Of a stretch of DNA of 64,000 nucleotides, positions 10,931 through 22,950 are shown piece after piece; positions within the stretch are counted from its first letter, which is position 1, and each line of letters begins with the position of its first letter. This stretch comes from Ridgeia piscesae (Eukaryota; Annelida; Polychaeta; Sabellida; Siboglinidae), in contig JAODUO010000579.1 of assembly GCA_025642075.2 (NCBI GenBank), forward strand, positions 117,001-181,000. Direction: 5' to 3'. The notes under the pieces were generated by a model. The model ran no database searches and had not been told where the DNA came from. It saw only the letters and a program-made list of their open reading frames with translations. The position numbers and the translations under genes were made by a program.

Positions 10931-11942
10931 ACACAATGGACTCACAGCCCTGGGATCTCATTCTCCAAACACACAATGTCAGAATAATCAAGAAAATTAT
11001 TAACATGATGACGACTCTTGTTCAGGATGACCTAGTTTTTTCAAAGTGACCATTTCACTAGACACTTCTCACAGGGGGTCCAGAATTACATGAATGATTG
11101 CAGAATGTAATGACATCATTTAGCTGATACATCTAACCTGGAACTGTACACGAGTCCAGCCATAGGCAATGTCCACTGCAGGTCAGTGTGGACTGATTAA
11201 GCCCACAAGTGACCATCAGAAGTGCATTAATGACCATCATTAGGAAACAGCCTTTCCTCCACAAAACCTGTTTACAAGTGTGAGCATTCATTAGGCTGTC
11301 CATTTGGCACAATCCACCCCAATCAAGTCCTACTCTTCACCATAATTAGCTCTGGATCTTCCACGGGAAGATCACCAACCACAAAAGGTCATAATGACTC
11401 ACAGAAAACGAACGTCATACGTCACATCACATCAGTTGACCATCAGAGAGCAAAACAGCCATTTCCCGTCCTTATAAAGAGCCACAATGCCACTGGTTAC
11501 TAAACAGTAATTTAAAAACAAACTGTAGAAGCTATAAATTGATGTCCATCTAAGGTCCAGTTTTGGATCATACAACCAGCAGGAACCCATAACTCAACTA
11601 GACAATTTTGAAGTTAACTAAATGTAGTGTTATCTCACAGAATAATCCGAGAAAGTTGCACCTGAGACAGAAATGTTAACACACATATACTAACTAGATT
11701 ATAGTCAGATTATTAAGTTACTTACTCAGAATTTGTAATCAATACCAGGCAGGGAGTATCCATTCACTATCTCAACTTATTGCAACACCACCTATAAAGA
11801 CTGGATGATGTTTTAATATCAAATGTTTCATATGACATTAGTTCAAAGATGATGGAATTTTCCTTGTAAAAGTGCCATATGTTTTTAAATTAGCAGACTT
11901 TTTGGTGAGAAAAACTTGGGTAGAATGCTAAGCGGTACTTAC

Positions 11943-12101
11943 ATCGCTGAGCCTCTCTTTGAAACTCCAGTCGAGAGGGTTTGTGGTGGGTCCGTTAGGA
12001 GTCAGTGGAGGAATCAACAAAAGTGATTTCCTGTCGTTTGTTATCTTTGTATTCCGACCAGATATGGCGCTTTTTGATTTCGATAGGATATTATTGTGCA
12101 A
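11943..12101 (-). CDS. AUTS2-like: AUTS2-like protein, 159-nt exon ending in SFKERLSD
   Basis: This internal exon of 159 nt (53 codons) is phase 0 at both ends. It begins LHNNILSKSKSAISGR and ends NPLDWSFKERLSD. The acceptor is TTGCTTTTTTGTAG (AG at 12102-12103) and the donor is GAT|GTAAGTACC (GT at 11942-11941), both strong. One frame is open throughout. The last residues (KERLSD), the exon break after them and the two following microexons are what point to the AUTS2/FBRSL1/FBRS family, where RERLSD precedes a Ser-rich linker and GY-CDS. In vertebrates AUTS2 works in the nucleus with noncanonical PRC1 and as a transcription activator, and also affects the neuronal cytoskeleton. The basic front part (SKSKSAISGRNTK) fits a Lys/Arg-rich N-terminal region. 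Family assignment rests on short motifs recalled from memory, not on a search. Confidence 0.82.
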
Positions 12102-14370
12102 CTACAAAAAAGCAAAACATTCATGTAAACAGAGTTTTAAACACTGCTAAAGATGAAACAAACAACTGAAGGGTTTATTATCTCAATGTCAATAAAAAAA
12201 TATATACATTCACATGGCAAAGTTTAATGTTGAGCTTTTACGTTTGTGTATACAATAAATACACCAAACGTTATCATTATCTGACAGAAAATAACTATCA
12301 ATTGTCCTTAGCAGTTCCACTGTCATTTTAACAAAATGTATATCTTCCTACAAGCTTGACCTTTAGAAAAAACTTCCTAGCTCTAGCTTCAATACCAACA
12401 AACACATTATTTATACACCAGCACAAACATGATAGATGGCCAAGTTAAAATCAAATCAATTCAACATTTTTCAAGCTGTGAAAGTGAAAAACTCAGAAAC
12501 TGGTAAAAAATGTTAGACCAATTACATCGTGTGAAGTGTTTCTTTAGTAACAGTGATATATCACACCATGTGAAAAATGACTGCACATTCATTCAGAAAT
12601 AGAAAAGATCAGTTGTCATTCCTGGCAGCACGGTGAAATGACTGCATAAAAATGAATCATAACTAGACACTGCGTATGCAGCTGCCAAATCAAGGCAATC
12701 CTCAGCCACAGAGAATGAAATAAGGCAATGAATTTGGTTAGCTCTATGAAGGGAGACGTTTACAATGTATACATCAGATAGCAAATGACTGACAGGTGTC
12801 ACTCACAATTAACCATGCTTTGTTTCAAGAAGCCACAAGTGTATAATATGATTCTTAACAGAAATGCTAATTCTATCAATAATGAAATTAGACTATTTGG
12901 AAATGCTGTGATCCGAATGCTATGATTGTTTGGAAATATCTATAAAAAAATACGTAACACATAACACCCTTGGATGCATATTGCAAAACTGGAGAAAAAA
13001 ACTGAGAGAAATGGCAGATTGCTAACAAAAATTCTAGTGAATACATGACATTACCTGCTGAACAGAAACACAACAATATTGGGTAGAGACTGGGGCAATG
13101 TGGACACAATGGACATAGCGTTATTTTGTAACTTCATCTCTAATTACACATAACACCACATTGTGTATGTTTACAAAACACAGTGTGACACAGGTGATAT
13201 GTGTACAGCTCTCTAATAATTTTATATCTTTCAATCATATATAGTATATTTTTAAGTGTGGTAATTTCTTTACACATGTTTTTCTTCTGACAGTGATCGG
13301 TTTACCACAAACAGTAAAATCAGCAAAAACGACAAATTAATCAATTACACTCTGGCATACCAACAGCATGTCAGATAAACTAGCTACAGAAATAGCCGCC
13401 CCTGTCACACTAATGTTGACTGTGCATGTGTAATGGCAATGTATAGTGACAATCAGCAAACCGCAAAAGTTTAGTCAACGTCAATTCAAGCTGCCTACTG
13501 CAGCCAGGGTATTTTTCACCTCAGAAAACTGAAAAAAATAGACTTAGTTCTTCAGAGGCCTGGCAAGTGTAGTTTGTTTACTAAGTTCACTGACACTATC
13601 CCGCGGTGGGAGCAACGTTTCACAGTGGCAACTAGACACACTTGTAAACATTATGTGTAGTTCACCACCAAGAGTCGTGTCAGCATAACACAACAAAATG
13701 ATTGTATTGTTCGTTTGTTAGATAAAAAAGGTGTGGGAGAAATTAGAATTTGACCTGTGAAATTTATGGTTACAACTATGATGCTTTACATGTACATTAA
13801 CTCAAGATTTTGTTTGGATTAAACTGTCTATGTGGCACAATATCCAGTTCTTAGCACTTCATACTTCACCACTGGGAGTCTTGTTGGTTCCACCCTGACT
13901 CCCATGGGAAGTGTTAAGCTATAATAAATTTCCTGCACACAACATTAGCATTTCAAAATGTGAACACAATCTGAATTAGTTAATGCTTCTCTTTCTGCCC
14001 CCCTCCTGAAAAGCAGGATTAGCTAGTAGAAATAGCCACACTGAGACTGGTCTGACTTGTCACATTCAACAGGTGGCTGATGGGAATAAAACATAGCTAT
14101 AGCAGCAAGTAGCTATAATGGGAAGACACCCCACCCCCAGTGCTGCTGTGCCTGTGGGAAGGAAGTAAGAGGTTGTGCTAAGCACCTCATCACACTAAGT
14201 GGCTGGTTCTGTTAAGATACCTGCATGTAAACATTGGAGGTGCCTATTACTGTAGCAAGAGACACAAGGAGTGTGTGAAGACTTTGATACTTCCATGTCA
14301 GTCCTCTCTGCATTTCCCCCGTAGTCTCGCAGCAGTACCAAAAAACCATGCTAATCATAGCTTTATGTAG

Positions 14371-14440
14371 AGACCCGTCCACCCATCATTTGGACGGGTA
14401 AAAACAAATATGGACGGGTAGAAATATGGGTGGACGGGTA
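14371..14440. repeat. Hairpin with repeated GGACGGGTA
   Basis: A perfect 13-bp inverted repeat, ACCCGTCCACCCA at 14373-14385 and TGGGTGGACGGGT at 14427-14439, encloses two more GGACGGGTA copies. The arms are CpG-bearing in AT-rich surroundings. It is probably the remnant of a small foldback element. Confidence 0.6.
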
Positions 14441-15285
14441 AAAAATACAGGAGCAAAAAAAGGTCTTCCAAAACCATAGATATTGTTAGTTATGCCTTGA
14501 AAGTGAGTGAAAATGTGCGTGTTTGTAGTCCATTTCAGGTCATCACACATTTAAAAGTTTGTAAACTGGCTTAACAGTTAACATCCATGTGTCCACCAAA
14601 ACATGTGTGACTGGCAATAATTTGGTCCTGCATAAAGCCCTGATGCTAATGTAACCAATAAAGATGCCAACAATGGTCTCTCTCACATACAGTAAGTTTT
14701 ATAACTCCACAAAACATACCTTACTGTGTAGCATAAGTTACAATGTGGGCGTACATACAATAAATAATACGTACACCTACATAATAGCAAAAACATGTTC
14801 CTGTTCTAAGTAGAGGCACAATAGCTGGAAAATCCATGAAAAACATCCAAACTGACAACCAAAAAACTGCCTTCCGTAATCGGTGAACGAGGCAATCTGC
14901 CTTATTGTCAACAGGCAAGACACATAAACTGTATTTTTTCTCCCCAATGACTAACGTTTCGGTGTTATTTGACAAAGGCGACAGGCGCCAGCGTAGTTGC
15001 GAAATAGAAGCTAGTCTCACAGGAAGGGATGAATATCACACCTGATACTACAAACTGCTACTTAGTGGCACTTACCAGGGGCCAGGCCAATGTTATCTAT
15101 CTCACTTCAGTCGAAACAAACAACCTCCGGGAAAGGATATCATTGATAACCAACATGCCTGTCGAAATAGACACCTGTGCTTTACCTGTGTAATTGAGTC
15201 AGGCTAGATAGACAGGTATCAACAGGTAAGGTATTTCAACAAATTGAGGCACATAAAACCTGACCAATTCACCCAACTGACAGGT

Positions 15286-15390
15286 CCAATGCAATGCAAT
15301 GCAATGCAATGCAATGCAATGCAATGCAATGCAATGCAATGCAATGCAATGCAATGCAATGCAATGCAATGCAATGCAATGCAATGCAAT
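15286..15390. repeat. Perfect (GCAAT)n pentamer, 21 copies
   Basis: The run of CAATG pentamers is uninterrupted. Because 5 is not a multiple of 3 and the unit lacks stops in the relevant frames, it generates false open frames on both strands. Confidence 0.97.
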
Positions 15391-18300
15391 CGACCTTGTG
15401 AGATTACCAAGAAAAATGCATTTGTTGTGTTTTTACACCTGCCCAGCCTACCTGGTAATGTGACACGGTAACTGATGCATGAAACCTTTATTCACATGCT
15501 AACACAGCAAGTTCTTTTTCTTCTTCCTCCATAAATGGAGGAGTCCTTGCAAGGTTATGTATTAGCGGTGTAATATGTGGTGTGTAACAGTCTATTTACC
15601 AAGTCAACATCACAATGTCACCTGTATAGTTTCCTAAACACATCTGTCAACAAGATATTATATGTTCACAGTCACTATTGCAGAACGAAGGCAATTGATA
15701 GTACAAGTGTGAGACCCAGCAGGGAGCTGGTGCTGGCTACCAATAGTAAACAAATGCTTGAGTTTGTTCACACCAGTACAGACTGCTGCATCTGTAAGCA
15801 AAGCAATCCTTACTAACAAAAACTCACAAGTGCAACATCCTATTTAGTTTATGGCCAAAGCATCTTTCACACACAACCCTTTCTGGCAATATGCCCATAC
15901 AAACTAAAACACCCATTACAGGCAAAAACACCCTTAACAGACAAAAACATCTATTACAGACTAAATAAGATAAATAACTCATATCAAACACACTTTACAA
16001 CCAAAACATTACACGTCAAATAGCCTTTAATGGTAAAAACACCAAAAAAAATATAGTTTACCTACTGTGTGAAGTAATAAAGATAGATCTACAGTTGGGT
16101 CCTCCCTGACACAAAGGCACATTTGATTACCCCACCCCCTCTGACATACATCACCAAACACAAGCTAAAATAGAAGAGTTTAATTTTAATGGAGGGTTTC
16201 TGCTTGAACAAACACCACATCAACAGGATGTTTTTCCCAGGATGACATGTACATCTGTCTGTAGCCACCCAGGCATGAACAGCCAATCACATAATGACAT
16301 GATCGGCTAAATGGAGGTTACCATGGTAATGAAGAATACACTGCAAAAAATTACTTACTCCAAGGATACAACATTAACAGTTGGAGTTGACAGTAGAGAC
16401 AGCTGCATTTCATGTCAACTGTCTTTTATGTGACTCAGAAGTTTCTGTAAAGCTGACAGTTCTACAGCTTTTGGTGGTATAAAGTACCACAGCAGTGATC
16501 CACAGTGGTAACACAGCAGTGGTCCACAATGGTACTGCAGCAGTCCACATCAGAGTCAACACAAACATCATTGCCTGTCAGGTCAGCATGGGGTAGGGGT
16601 GGACACTGGGCACCCTGGAAGGGTGGTTATGGGAAATTACAGGCTGCTCTCAACTGTCCAATTCTGGTGAAATACAAGTAGACATTTTCCACCTACAAAT
16701 GACTAGTTCCCTCCCTCCCAGTCTGTCCGTACAGCCAGGCCCTGTCATTACTGTCTACACACCCTCTAATAAACACCTGCCACAGTATACCTGTACTGCA
16801 CTTAACTGTCACTGCCAGTGATACCTGCTGTTGCCTGGTATAGCCCCATCAGGGCCAATGCATTGCTTTCTGGACATAACTGTAAGCAAGTATAACACCC
16901 TCTGTGGACTTAACACCCCTCAACAGGTACAATCACTTCTAGACACAAATGTTAAGGCTATTAATACCCCTCAATATATAACATAGCAAATATACCCCCT
17001 TTGGACTTGACAACCCTCAACAGATATAATATCCTCTGGACATTGCACACTGTTGACATCACTCCCCTAGCCTTCACCCCCTCTGGGCAGAATGCCCCCT
17101 GACAAAACCTCTGGAAAAATCATCTCACATGAAACCATTCTGACATAACCTCTCAGGACAAAACAAATCAATTCAAAACCTCTTCCACATAAAACTCTTC
17201 AATTCCAAACTTCCCAAGATATCTTCTTGTGCAGACAAAACCCAATTAAAAACTTCTTAACAAGGACCAGAAATAACACAATCCCACATGAAAATATAAG
17301 CTGCACCTATCTGCTCATATTGTGGCCTATTTTGCATGCTATCTGCAACATGTTCTAATTTCCCCCCAGAGAAAAGCAGCAGTGTTCACTTCCATTACAA
17401 TGTTGGCAACTTGTCAATTGGCATAAAATTACTTCCTGCTACAAAACCGCGCGTTTTACTTGTACTGTAAGTTGTTTCTGATAAAATCACAAAAAACATC
17501 AGTGTTACTCTGCCTCTTACAAGTGTCAAAAGAAAATAACTAGAAACCCTGAAGCACATTGATCACTCTTGTGTGTGGGGGGGTTCAACTCTTATGTCTT
17601 ATCTCCTGTTTTCTCATATCATCTAGCACAACAAGCCTGGTGGGAATAAACACTTTCGAACAAAGATAGGTAAAACATTATTTGTTTTACACATACCGAC
17701 GACTGATAAAGTAAGGGCCAAACTAAAGCTTCAGACCCTAAACCTAACAGTAACCAAACCCATGTCAAATAATTGTGACCAATGAAAACATATTCACACC
17801 TACTTATTGACAATTTGTCTTCTACAACACAATATGACACATGATAATTGCAGGGGCATCAGGAACCCTGCATTTCTAAGTAGGCCATAAACCATAGGGG
17901 TTCCAGAGATGAGGGTCATTACGTGATCAGAGTATTCCTCTTCTTTTACATCCCTACATCCTACTAGCATAAAACTAAACTTCCTGGGAACTACATACAA
18001 AACCCAATTTAATGCTCTGTAGAAATTCCCTTTGCCCTATTTGATGATTAACTAACTATTTAACTAAATAATAAACTGATAAAGAACTATCACTATCTCC
18101 AAATGCATCAGCAAGTCCAACGATTTGTACAGCTCAAATCAGCATTATAAGTACAGGATTATCATCCATATCTGCATGTTTAGCATTTCGGCAATACTTG
18201 GTATTCAATATCAAGTACATAGTGCCAAACATTTGATAACTACATTACTCAAGCAATAACTACATCAACCTATTTAAACTTCACGCAGGCTCTATTTCAT

Positions 18301-18573
18301 AGCTATAGATATATCATGCAGATAAATATATTTAGCAACTACTTAAAAGTCTTAAACATGGGCATGCAAAAACATCGTTTACATCAGAAAGCAAAGATGG
18401 CCACAATATTAACAGCACATTCATCAACAACACCCAATATCTATAGGATGTGTTCACGGAGACAAGAAACAAGCTTTTCTGATTCTATACAATTCATTAT
18501 TGTATAAACTGCCATCAACAATCCACTCGACGCTGACGGGTCTCAATCAACAACACAAGGCAGACAGCGGCAG

Positions 18574-18608
18574 CCACTTAAAGGGCCCGTCGCCCGCCAC
18601 AAGTGACA
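18574..18608 (-). repeat. 35-bp CpG-rich dispersed motif, copy 2 (inverted)
   Basis: The minus-strand reading begins TGTCACTTGTGGCGGGCG and ends GGGCCCTTTAAGTGG. It differs from the 31337-31371 copy at one of 35 positions, although the surrounding DNA does not align well. Confidence 0.7.
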
Positions 18609-18869
18609 CACGGGCCCACAACACTTCACCGGTTGGGTTGAGTGTGCACCTTTCCTTACTTTCTGCCAATAATAATTTACACATGGCAACATACTGTCAA
18701 CACTACATTTCACCCCAGATGCATGGCCCAGCGCCACAAGCAGGGAAAAGCAACTTTAGCTAAGGAATCTTTGACAGAAGCTACAACAAAGATGAAAAGA
18801 ATTTTCAGAGCCTTGATGCTTTTTCTATGGTGTGCCAATCTCGTGGAGAATCAGTGAGACATCTGTAAG

Positions 18870-19460
18870 ACATTTATGATTGTGATTACACCGCCCTAAT
18901 GCTCTATGCAAGGGCTTGTCAGTCCATGACATCAACATTTCACCACGCAACTCAAGCTGAATGATCGTCCTCAGTTCTTTTCTTGCCGCCATTTTTTCCA
19001 AGTGTTCATTGACACGAGAAGTGATCATAAATAAACGGTTTTGTGCGCCAGATTACAGCGCATTAATCACGGCAATCGTGGGTTTTTCTTTACAGGGGAG
19101 ATTGAAGTCGGCCATAAATAAGAAATATGCCAGGTAAAAACGATTACAGTGAGTGGGATAGCATGTGAAGCCCATGTTAACTCTCCTCCACAAAAGCAAA
19201 GGGTTTTTTCGCCGCTGTTATCATCATATTTCTGCTGTGGCAATCCTTCTCACAATAATGGTTCCGTGACTCAGCTCATTCGTTAGTCCTTGCTGAAACA
19301 TCGTTTCTCCGGCTTTTTCCGCCTTTTGTCTAGCTAATCTTGTTATTCCACCGATCGACTTTCTTCAAGACTTATAAATCATCGCAACAGGACCGTGTTA
19401 CAAGGTTGAGGTAATAATTTCACTGAAATTGTCTACCGTATTTTTCATTTGTTACATTTA
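18870..19460. promoter_or_regulatory. Non-repetitive CpG-bearing stretch, candidate conserved regulatory element
   Basis: About 600 bp without tandem repeats combine TAAT and ATAAATAA cores with many CpGs, for example GCGCATTAATCACGGCAATC and TTTTTTCGCCGCTG. Coding potential is absent: stops occur in all frames. This is one of the best-looking candidates for conserved noncoding DNA in the window, but conservation is not shown here. Confidence 0.32.
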
Positions 19461-20585
19461 TTACTGTGACTGGATTCCTAATGTTTCCCAAGCAGACCAG
19501 TGGTGCACAGATGATGACAAATTGGAGGACAAATTATTCTGAGCTACGCTAACAAGTCTGGCTGGATTATACAGTGTGGACGCTAAGTGGTATTTTTAAA
19601 GGTTATCGCATTTGTAATATCGATGCTGGCACTTGCCAAAATGGGAGCCCTACGTCCACAACAACTGCATCAGCTTAACATAAAATCACAATTAGGTTTT
19701 CGTATTCACATAGGATATTTATGTAAATTAAAACCCCATAAATATGAGTAGTGCTGTTTAACTGTCAAAGTCAACTATGTAGTAACATGTTTCTATTATG
19801 ACTTTACTCACTCAACCATTGATTACACCCAGATGCTTTGGGGTGGGAGGGGGTAAGCAGGATACAGGGTAATCCCCCTTCAATACATGGCCTATCCCAA
19901 ACATCTGACCCACACCTCCCAACAGACAGGTTAGAGTCAGTGTAGCACATGCAAGCCACAGGGTGACATTACATCACCCCACGGCTGCTGTCACCAATTA
20001 AACCCCACAAACTTGACACTGCTCACAGTAGCCATAATCCCTGATCCCAGGGGCATCTCCCCTTGTCCCCAGTCCCTACCTCCTCCTCCTCCCACACCTT
20101 AATGGGAATTACATCATCCTACAGCTCTGGGGAGTGAAGTCACATTGCATAAGAGATGACCAGGAGTGGTCAAGTGAGGTCCAGTCTAAACACAATTAAC
20201 ACAGTCTAATGAAGGCCTAATGAAGCCAAGGCCTGTCAGACTAGTGACCAGACCAGCACAGACCCATTGGCCAACAGCTGGCTCCTCTCAGGTTGTCATG
20301 GCGACACAGAAGAAAAACTTTCAAAAGTCACTTCCCAAACTAGGAGTCAAGACACCCCCCCAGAAAATCCTCCTCCTTCCTCTAGTAAGTTTTGAAAAAT
20401 GCAAATATCCACAGCAAGTTTTGTCAACTACAAACAAGTAAGCAGATGTGGTGTTTCCAGAAAGCTGCCCCATTCCCACAATACTCACTGGGATACTGCC
20501 CAATCAACAAACAATAACAGAACAGATCTCTACTCTCTCAGGGCACTGACTCTCCTGGGAGTGAAGTGGCTGTCAAAGGAATTGG

Positions 20586-20951
20586 TGAGAGAGAGTGAGA
20601 GGCAGAGGGGAGAGGGAGAGGGGGGAGCGTGACCCAAGAGGGTGAAGGACAGACTGAGGAGAGAGATTGAGTGCAGTAATGGGTAGATGGAGGGACACAG
20701 GGGGATGGGGTGGGGATGAGGGGGAGAAGGTGAAAGAGGCAGAGCCATTGAATGAGAGGGGAAGTAGAGTAAAACAGGTGGGAAGGGAGACAGGACATGG
20801 GGAGGGAGGCAGGACAAGGGGGAGGGAGGCAGGACAAGGGGAGAGTAATGAAGAAAGGAAAATAGCGAATAAGGGAGTGGAGAGGATAGCGGATGAAAGA
20901 AGGGGGATGTAGGGAGGAAGTGAAGGAAGAGGAGTGGGAGGGAGGGAGGGA
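20586..20951. repeat. Purine-rich tract (GGGAGA-type), about 365 bp
   Basis: The plus strand is mostly G and A with short interruptions, in irregular GGAGG/GAGAG words. Such polypurine tracts can form triplexes. The Pro/Leu/Ser-rich minus-strand open frames across it (up to 179 codons) are low-complexity artefacts. Confidence 0.9.
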
Positions 20952-20990
20952 CATGACTTTGACAGACCACAATCTGACCACAAAATCATG

Positions 20991-21028
20991 CAAACAAACA
21001 AACAAACCAAACAAACAAACCAACCAAC
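20991..21028. repeat. (CAAA)n tetranucleotide repeat
   Basis: About nine CAAA/CCAA units directly follow the purine tract. Confidence 0.9.
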
Positions 21029-22466
21029 AGATGACCACTGAAAGGCCCAGGCAACAGACAAGAGATGTCCTCGCCATGGTGACAGGTCAAAAAAGTGGAT
21101 GATGAGACAGATGGCTGCATGGACATGTTACGTATCAGTTGCAGCCAAAGTAGGTGTGACGCGAGGTAATGTGACGGCAGCCACAGACAACAGCACCTTC
21201 TTTCACCAGCTCCGTAACCAAAACCACACAAGCCGTAATGAAAACCACATAAAAACACAGAGGCTGTGTACTTTCAACGAGCTAGATGGATTATTGCAAA
21301 AACTACACCGGGTATAATTACAAAAAACCTGTATCTGTTTCCAGTAATCCTACTCGATTTATGGGATGCAAAATAACAACCTGCATTATAATGAGAAAAT
21401 TGAAAGTGGACACCTACTCCATGTAACTGAAGGTCATTCAAATGGTGGACCATTCAAACAGGGGTCATCTCAACACTGATTACCTGGGAAATAAAATTAA
21501 AACTCCATCCATTGACACAATAATGCATAATGTATGTCTCTCAAGGTATTCCAGGAAATTATAATTTAAATATTATTTTGATATCATTTATCATTGTTAA
21601 GGAAGGTTTGATTGATGTTGTGGTTTTCATAAATGTTTCACCTGTGCTATGGTGTATTCTCCAGACACATTACTGTAGGAAAGATTTACGACTTCCATCT
21701 TTTTGTTAATAAAAAATTTGATGGATGAGTTACATACAAAAAACCAATTGGTTAATCTTACTTATATGCAGCAATATTTCCTTAAGTGACACATGAGATA
21801 CGCAACTGTTAACCCTCTAGACCCTGAACACCTGTCTCATTGAATGGCCCTAAGCAGCCAGGAACTTTGACAACGTGAATATAGATAATGATGGTTAAAT
21901 TTAAAACAAGTCAAATGTTGTGACATTTTACTATAACTAGTGAAATGTTTCCTAGAGACTACTATAGAGACTGTAAATTCAATTTGAAATAATCAATGCT
22001 CCCCTTCGCTGCTCTCTTCTGAATTCCAGAATTAAAGACATACCTACTACAATACCAGTTTGACGGCCAAACATAATGAAGTAGCTATAACGGGAATAGA
22101 CATAGCTACAGAAGTAGCTCTAAGGGGTAGACACTAGACTAGACTAGACACCTGCCAGACAAGTGACAACCCAAAGGAATCAGTGGAACGGTCAAGTCAG
22201 GCCAGTCAAAACCCAAATCTCCAGCACTGAAGAAAACACACCCACGACATGCCAATTTTCCATGCCATCTCAAATCAACATTAGACATGTCAGGTTTTTT
22301 TTAAACTAATTTCGCCGTCGACATCTGCGCACTCGGTACATCATTGTGTTGTAAGTCAGAGGATGTAAATTCTATTCAGGTGTTTCGTCAACGTACTAAC
22401 ATATCGATCAGTGCTAACAAAAACACTCCAGTCTACTCATGATTTCTATTTTGTCTTGTACCTCAT

Positions 22467-22484
22467 TGCCACCAGGGGGAGGAT
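22467..22484 (+). promoter_or_regulatory. CTCF-like motif
   Basis: The plus strand reads TGCCACCAGGGGGAGGAT, a close match to the CTCF core CCACCAGGGGGC. Confidence 0.38.
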
Positions 22485-22745
22485 CTTATCATAGGTCGAG
22501 CATGGGGAATGTTTGTCGCGATAAAACAATCTTTGTGTCGATCTGGTAGTAGCGTGACGTTATACATAAGTTTACAATCAACACCGGAGTGAAGTATTTG
22601 GTAAGAAGGGTCTGTGTTCTCATATGACAGCTACATTCATCCAGAGACAGAGAGAAGTCAGACCTGTCTGTGGACAACAGGTCAAAGGTCAGCATGGGCA
22701 GGAATTGAAAGAATGCTCACCTAAATGGTGATGTATCAATTACAA

Positions 22746-22950
22746 CAGGTGTTGTGTCAAGTGTAAGAGGTGACATATCAAAGATGACAGGTGTTGTGTC
22801 AAATGTAAGAGGTGACTATCAAATATGACAGGTGTTGTGTCAAGTGTAAGAGTTGACATCAAATATGACAGATGTCATGTCACATATGACACATGGCATA
22901 TCAAATATGACAGGTGTCTTGTAAAAATTGACAGGTGACATCACGCCTGA
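22746..22950. repeat. Diverged 41-bp tandem repeat, five copies
   Basis: Units start CAGGTGTTGTGTCAA and end ATATCAAAGATGA-like, with lengths of 40-42 bp. The last two copies are strongly diverged. Confidence 0.8.

Larger units (their letters stand above)
10407..11942 (-). other. Intron between the 159-nt and 48-nt exons (1.5 kb)
   Basis: It starts with GTAAGTACC and ends with TTTGTCTTTCAG. It contains the trinucleotide repeat next to the acceptor and a SINE-like block at 10.77-10.93 kb. Otherwise it is plain AT-rich intron without coding signal. Confidence 0.75.

Noticed and set aside
11943..12101. Initial idea that the 159-nt exon belongs to a KCNQ-type potassium channel
   Set aside because: The similarity was limited to a WSF-(K/N)-(E/D)-R word. 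The following exons fit the AUTS2 family far better.
14721..15090. 99-codon minus frame and a strong donor CCCCTG|GTAAGTGCC near 15.08 kb
   Set aside because: The frame does not continue into the donor, and no acceptor gives an open exon. An untranslated alternative first exon cannot be excluded but is not supported.
17800..18000. 66-codon minus frame beginning after TAGTTCCCAG
   Set aside because: An acceptor is possible, but no donor or stop context makes an exon and no family is recognised.
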